In this document: piece after piece, positions 6,393 to 7,477 of the stretch
How the letters are laid out: each line of letters starts with the position of its first letter
How positions within the stretch are numbered: the stretch's first letter is position 1
The notes under the pieces: model-generated
Databases searched by the model: none
What the model saw: the letters and a program-made list of their open reading frames with translations, nothing else
What the model was told of the DNA's origin: nothing
Assembly (NCBI GenBank): GCA_011330645.1
Contig: DRQB01000217.1
Span: 1-7,477, forward strand
DNA: 7,477 nt
From: Campylobacterota bacterium
Lineage (GTDB): Bacteria > Campylobacterota > Campylobacteria > Campylobacterales > Sulfurovaceae
Reading direction: 5' to 3'
Program-made: the position numbers and the translations under genes

Positions 6393-6401
6393 ATTTTAAC
6401 A
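6393..6401 (-). promoter_or_regulatory. Putative extended -10 promoter for lolD
   Basis: The minus strand reads TGTTAAAAT, another TG-n-TAAAAT element, with the hexamer at 6398-6393. A start near 6386 gives a leader of about 20 nt that includes the GAAGG ribosome site. No -35 is evident. This would make lolD and the 41-aa gene a two-gene unit independent of tsf. Confidence 0.5.
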
Positions 6402-6425
6402 TAAAAAGGTAAGTAATAGTGTAGA

Positions 6426-6456
6426 AATTTTGATTAAAAAAGATTGATCAAAAATT
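6426..6456 (-). repeat. AT-rich inverted repeat with T-rich loop
   Basis: TTTTGAT (6428-6434) and ATCAAAA (6447-6453) pair perfectly, with two further A-T pairs beyond a one-base bulge. On the minus strand the loop contains TTTTTT. Together with the hairpin at 6463-6482 it could help terminate tsf transcription, but the stem has only one G-C pair, so this is weak. Confidence 0.25.
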
Positions 6457-6462
6457 ACATTT

Positions 6463-6482
6463 CAAACTAGTCTTCTAGTTTG
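6463..6482 (-). terminator. Candidate tsf terminator hairpin
   Basis: CAAACTAG and CTAGTTTG form a perfect 8-bp stem with a 4-nt loop, about 90 nt downstream of the tsf stop. On the minus strand the stem is followed within about 8 nt by ATTTTTG and later by TTTTTT, giving a loose T-rich tail. Only three of eight pairs are G-C and the tail is not immediate, so this is a tentative intrinsic terminator. Confidence 0.35.
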
Positions 6483-6559
6483 CTGTAGATTTGAGGGTTG
6501 TTGTGAAGGAGTGTACGTCCAGTACATAACTGAACAAACTCCCTCAAAGATGCAGTAAA
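6479..6559 (+). other. Compound structured element in the tsf-lolD gap (possible RNA or dispersed palindromic repeat)
   Basis: The arms 6479-6497 and 6541-6559 pair along 19 positions: CTGTAGATTTGAGGG against CCCTCAAAGATGCAG plus flanking T/A pairs. Inside lie a 5-bp stem, TTGTT (6498-6502) with AACAA (6533-6537), and an apical TGTAC (6512-6516)/GTACA (6522-6526) stem with a 5-nt loop. Non-Watson-Crick positions are G.U wobbles (6482/6556, 6486/6552, 6511/6527) and a tandem G.A/A.G (6488-6489 with 6549-6550). These are stable in a plus-strand RNA but become A.C and pyrimidine mismatches on the minus strand. No coding frame or promoter clearly explains it. Confidence 0.5.
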
Positions 6560-6568
6560 ATAGAAGAA

Positions 6569-7477
6569 CTAGTTCATTTGCGCGGCTACTTCGGCTGCGA
6601 AATCTTCTTCTTCTACCTCAATACCTTCACCCACTTCAAGTCTAACGAAGTTTGTGATTTGGGCTTTTCCAGCTGATTTTTCAGCGAAGTATTCACCTAC
6701 TGTTTTGCTGTCATCCATTACAAATTTTTGGTCAAGAAGACATTGCTCTTGATCAAGTGTTGTGTTGTCAGAGATAAATCTTGCGATTTTTCCTGGAAGG
6801 ATTCTGTCCCAGATTTTTTCTGGTTTACCTTCTGCTGCAAGTTCAGCTTTAAGTGCCACTTCTACATCTGCCATAACTGCGTCTGTAAGTTGACTCATAG
6901 AGATGTACTGTGGTACATTTTTAAGAGGTTTACCAAGTCTTACAAGCTCTTCATTCTCTTTCTCGATAGCTACGATTCTACCTTTAGTCTCATCTGCTAC
7001 ATACTCAGCATCAAAGTCTTTGTAAGAAAGTGTTGTTGGGCTCATTGCCGCTGCATGCATTGCGATCTCTTTAAGTACTGGAGTCATCGCTTCAGCAACA
7101 TCTGCTGATTCACATTTTGCTTCGATGATTACACCATTTTGCTTGTTAGAGTGAATATAACCGTTGACAGCTGTATTTTCATCTGCATCAATAAGTGCAG
7201 AACGTCTAACAACAAGTTTTTCACCGATAGTAGCTACTTGTTGAGAAAGGTACTCTGCAAATGGTTCACCATTGATAGTAGAAGCATTGATTGCTTCTGC
7301 ATCTGCAAGACTATTGTCAAATGCGTGCTTTACTACATCTGACATAAGTGCTACAAATTTGTCGTTTTGAGCAACAAAGTCTGTTTGAGAGTTAATCTCA
7401 ACGATAACAGCTTTTTTACCTTCAACTTTAACACCGATAGCACCTTCAGCGGCTACTTTACCAGCTTTTTTTGCGGC
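6569..7477 (-). CDS. tsf: EF-Ts, elongation factor Ts, C-terminal 302 residues (N-terminus beyond right edge)
   Basis: EF-Ts is the cytoplasmic guanine-nucleotide exchange factor that releases GDP from EF-Tu during translation. The frame is open to the window edge, so the Met at 7345 is internal and not the start. The visible part begins AAKKAGKVAAEGAIGVKVEG. It includes INSQTDFVAQND (28-39), whose TDFVA motif is the EF-Tu-contacting signature. Further on are AEGKPEKI, typical of the core domain, QKFVMDDSKTVGEYF, and the end LEVGEGIEVEEEDFAAEVAAQMN. Family proteins in this phylum run to about 350 residues (from memory), so roughly the first 50, the N-terminal UBA-like EF-Tu-binding module, are missing here. 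Codon choice is more uniform than in neighbouring genes, as expected for high expression. The stop is UAG, unlike the UAA of most genes here. rpsB usually lies upstream but cannot be seen. Confidence 0.98.
   Translation of the reverse strand, partial: AAKKAGKVAAEGAIGVKVEGKKAVIVEINSQTDFVAQNDKFVALMSDVVKHAFDNSLADAEAINASTINGEPFAEYLSQQVATIGEKLVVRRSALIDADENTAVNGYIHSNKQNGVIIEAKCESADVAEAMTPVLKEIAMHAAAMSPTTLSYKDFDAEYVADETKGRIVAIEKENEELVRLGKPLKNVPQYISMSQLTDAVMADVEVALKAELAAEGKPEKIWDRILPGKIARFISDNTTLDQEQCLLDQKFVMDDSKTVGEYFAEKSAGKAQITNFVRLEVGEGIEVEEEDFAAEVAAQMN

Noticed and set aside
6462..6527. 21-codon minus-strand frame across the structured element
   Set aside because: It has no ribosome site and no protein-like character, and lies wholly within paired arms. 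The sequence is better explained by structure than by coding.
6728..7108. 126-codon open frame on the plus strand inside tsf
   Set aside because: It is the antisense shadow of the strongly biased tsf coding sequence, and its odd Cys/Phe/Lys-rich composition follows from that. EF-Ts on the other strand is unambiguous.
6569..7345. Starting tsf at the Met encoded at 7345
   Set aside because: The frame continues upstream with clear EF-Ts sequence, including the TDFVA motif, so that Met is internal and the true start is outside the window.
1..7477. Search for a mobile element, CRISPR array, tRNA/rRNA, toxin-antitoxin or defence system
   Set aside because: No transposase or integrase, no regularly spaced direct repeats, no cloverleaf tRNA and no such proteins were seen. 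All sizeable coding frames are assigned to housekeeping families.

Overview
The window reads as chromosomal housekeeping DNA from a member of the Campylobacterota (formerly Epsilonproteobacteria), most like the Sulfurovum/Sulfurimonas group. That placement is inferred from the AT-rich composition, the flavour of the MurG, FtsW and EF-Ts proteins, and repeated extended -10 promoters of the form TGnTAAAAT with no clear -35 box. No database search was possible. No transposase, integrase, CRISPR array, tRNA, rRNA or defence system is visible, and I found no evidence of an exotic new system. The unusual material lies in the intergenic and terminal sequences.

Layout. Positions 1-1408 (minus strand) hold ftsW followed by the start of murG, which runs off the left edge. 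ftsW makes the septal peptidoglycan polymerase, and murG the last cytoplasmic enzyme of lipid II synthesis. They are tightly coupled: the ftsW stop codon touches the murG Shine-Dalgarno. Divergent from ftsW, at 1511-3610 (plus), is a class B penicillin-binding protein (FtsI-like transpeptidase) with a long lysine-rich C-terminal tail. The 102-nt gap between them carries a TGATAAAAT -10 element pointing each way. This cluster makes lipid II, polymerises it and crosslinks it.

The FtsI-like gene converges on panC (3607-4431, minus; pantothenate synthetase) with a 4-nt TTAA overlap in which each strand supplies the other's stop. panC and prfB (4494-5597, plus; release factor 2, with no programmed frameshift) diverge from a perfect 30-bp AT-rich palindrome. 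The palindrome contains the same extended -10 on both strands, so it looks like a symmetric bidirectional promoter.

prfB converges, with a 5-nt gap, on a two-gene minus-strand unit: lolD (6366-5725; lipoprotein-release type ABC ATPase) and a 41-residue single-span membrane protein (5728-5603) joined to it by an ATGA start/stop overlap. Upstream, tsf (elongation factor Ts, minus) ends at 6569 and runs off the right edge with about 50 N-terminal residues missing. The 202-nt tsf-lolD gap is the longest gene-free stretch. It holds a large compound stem-loop whose wobble and G.A pairs favour a plus-strand RNA, a perfect 8-bp hairpin, an AT-rich inverted repeat and the lolD promoter. There is no gene-free stretch above 300 nt.
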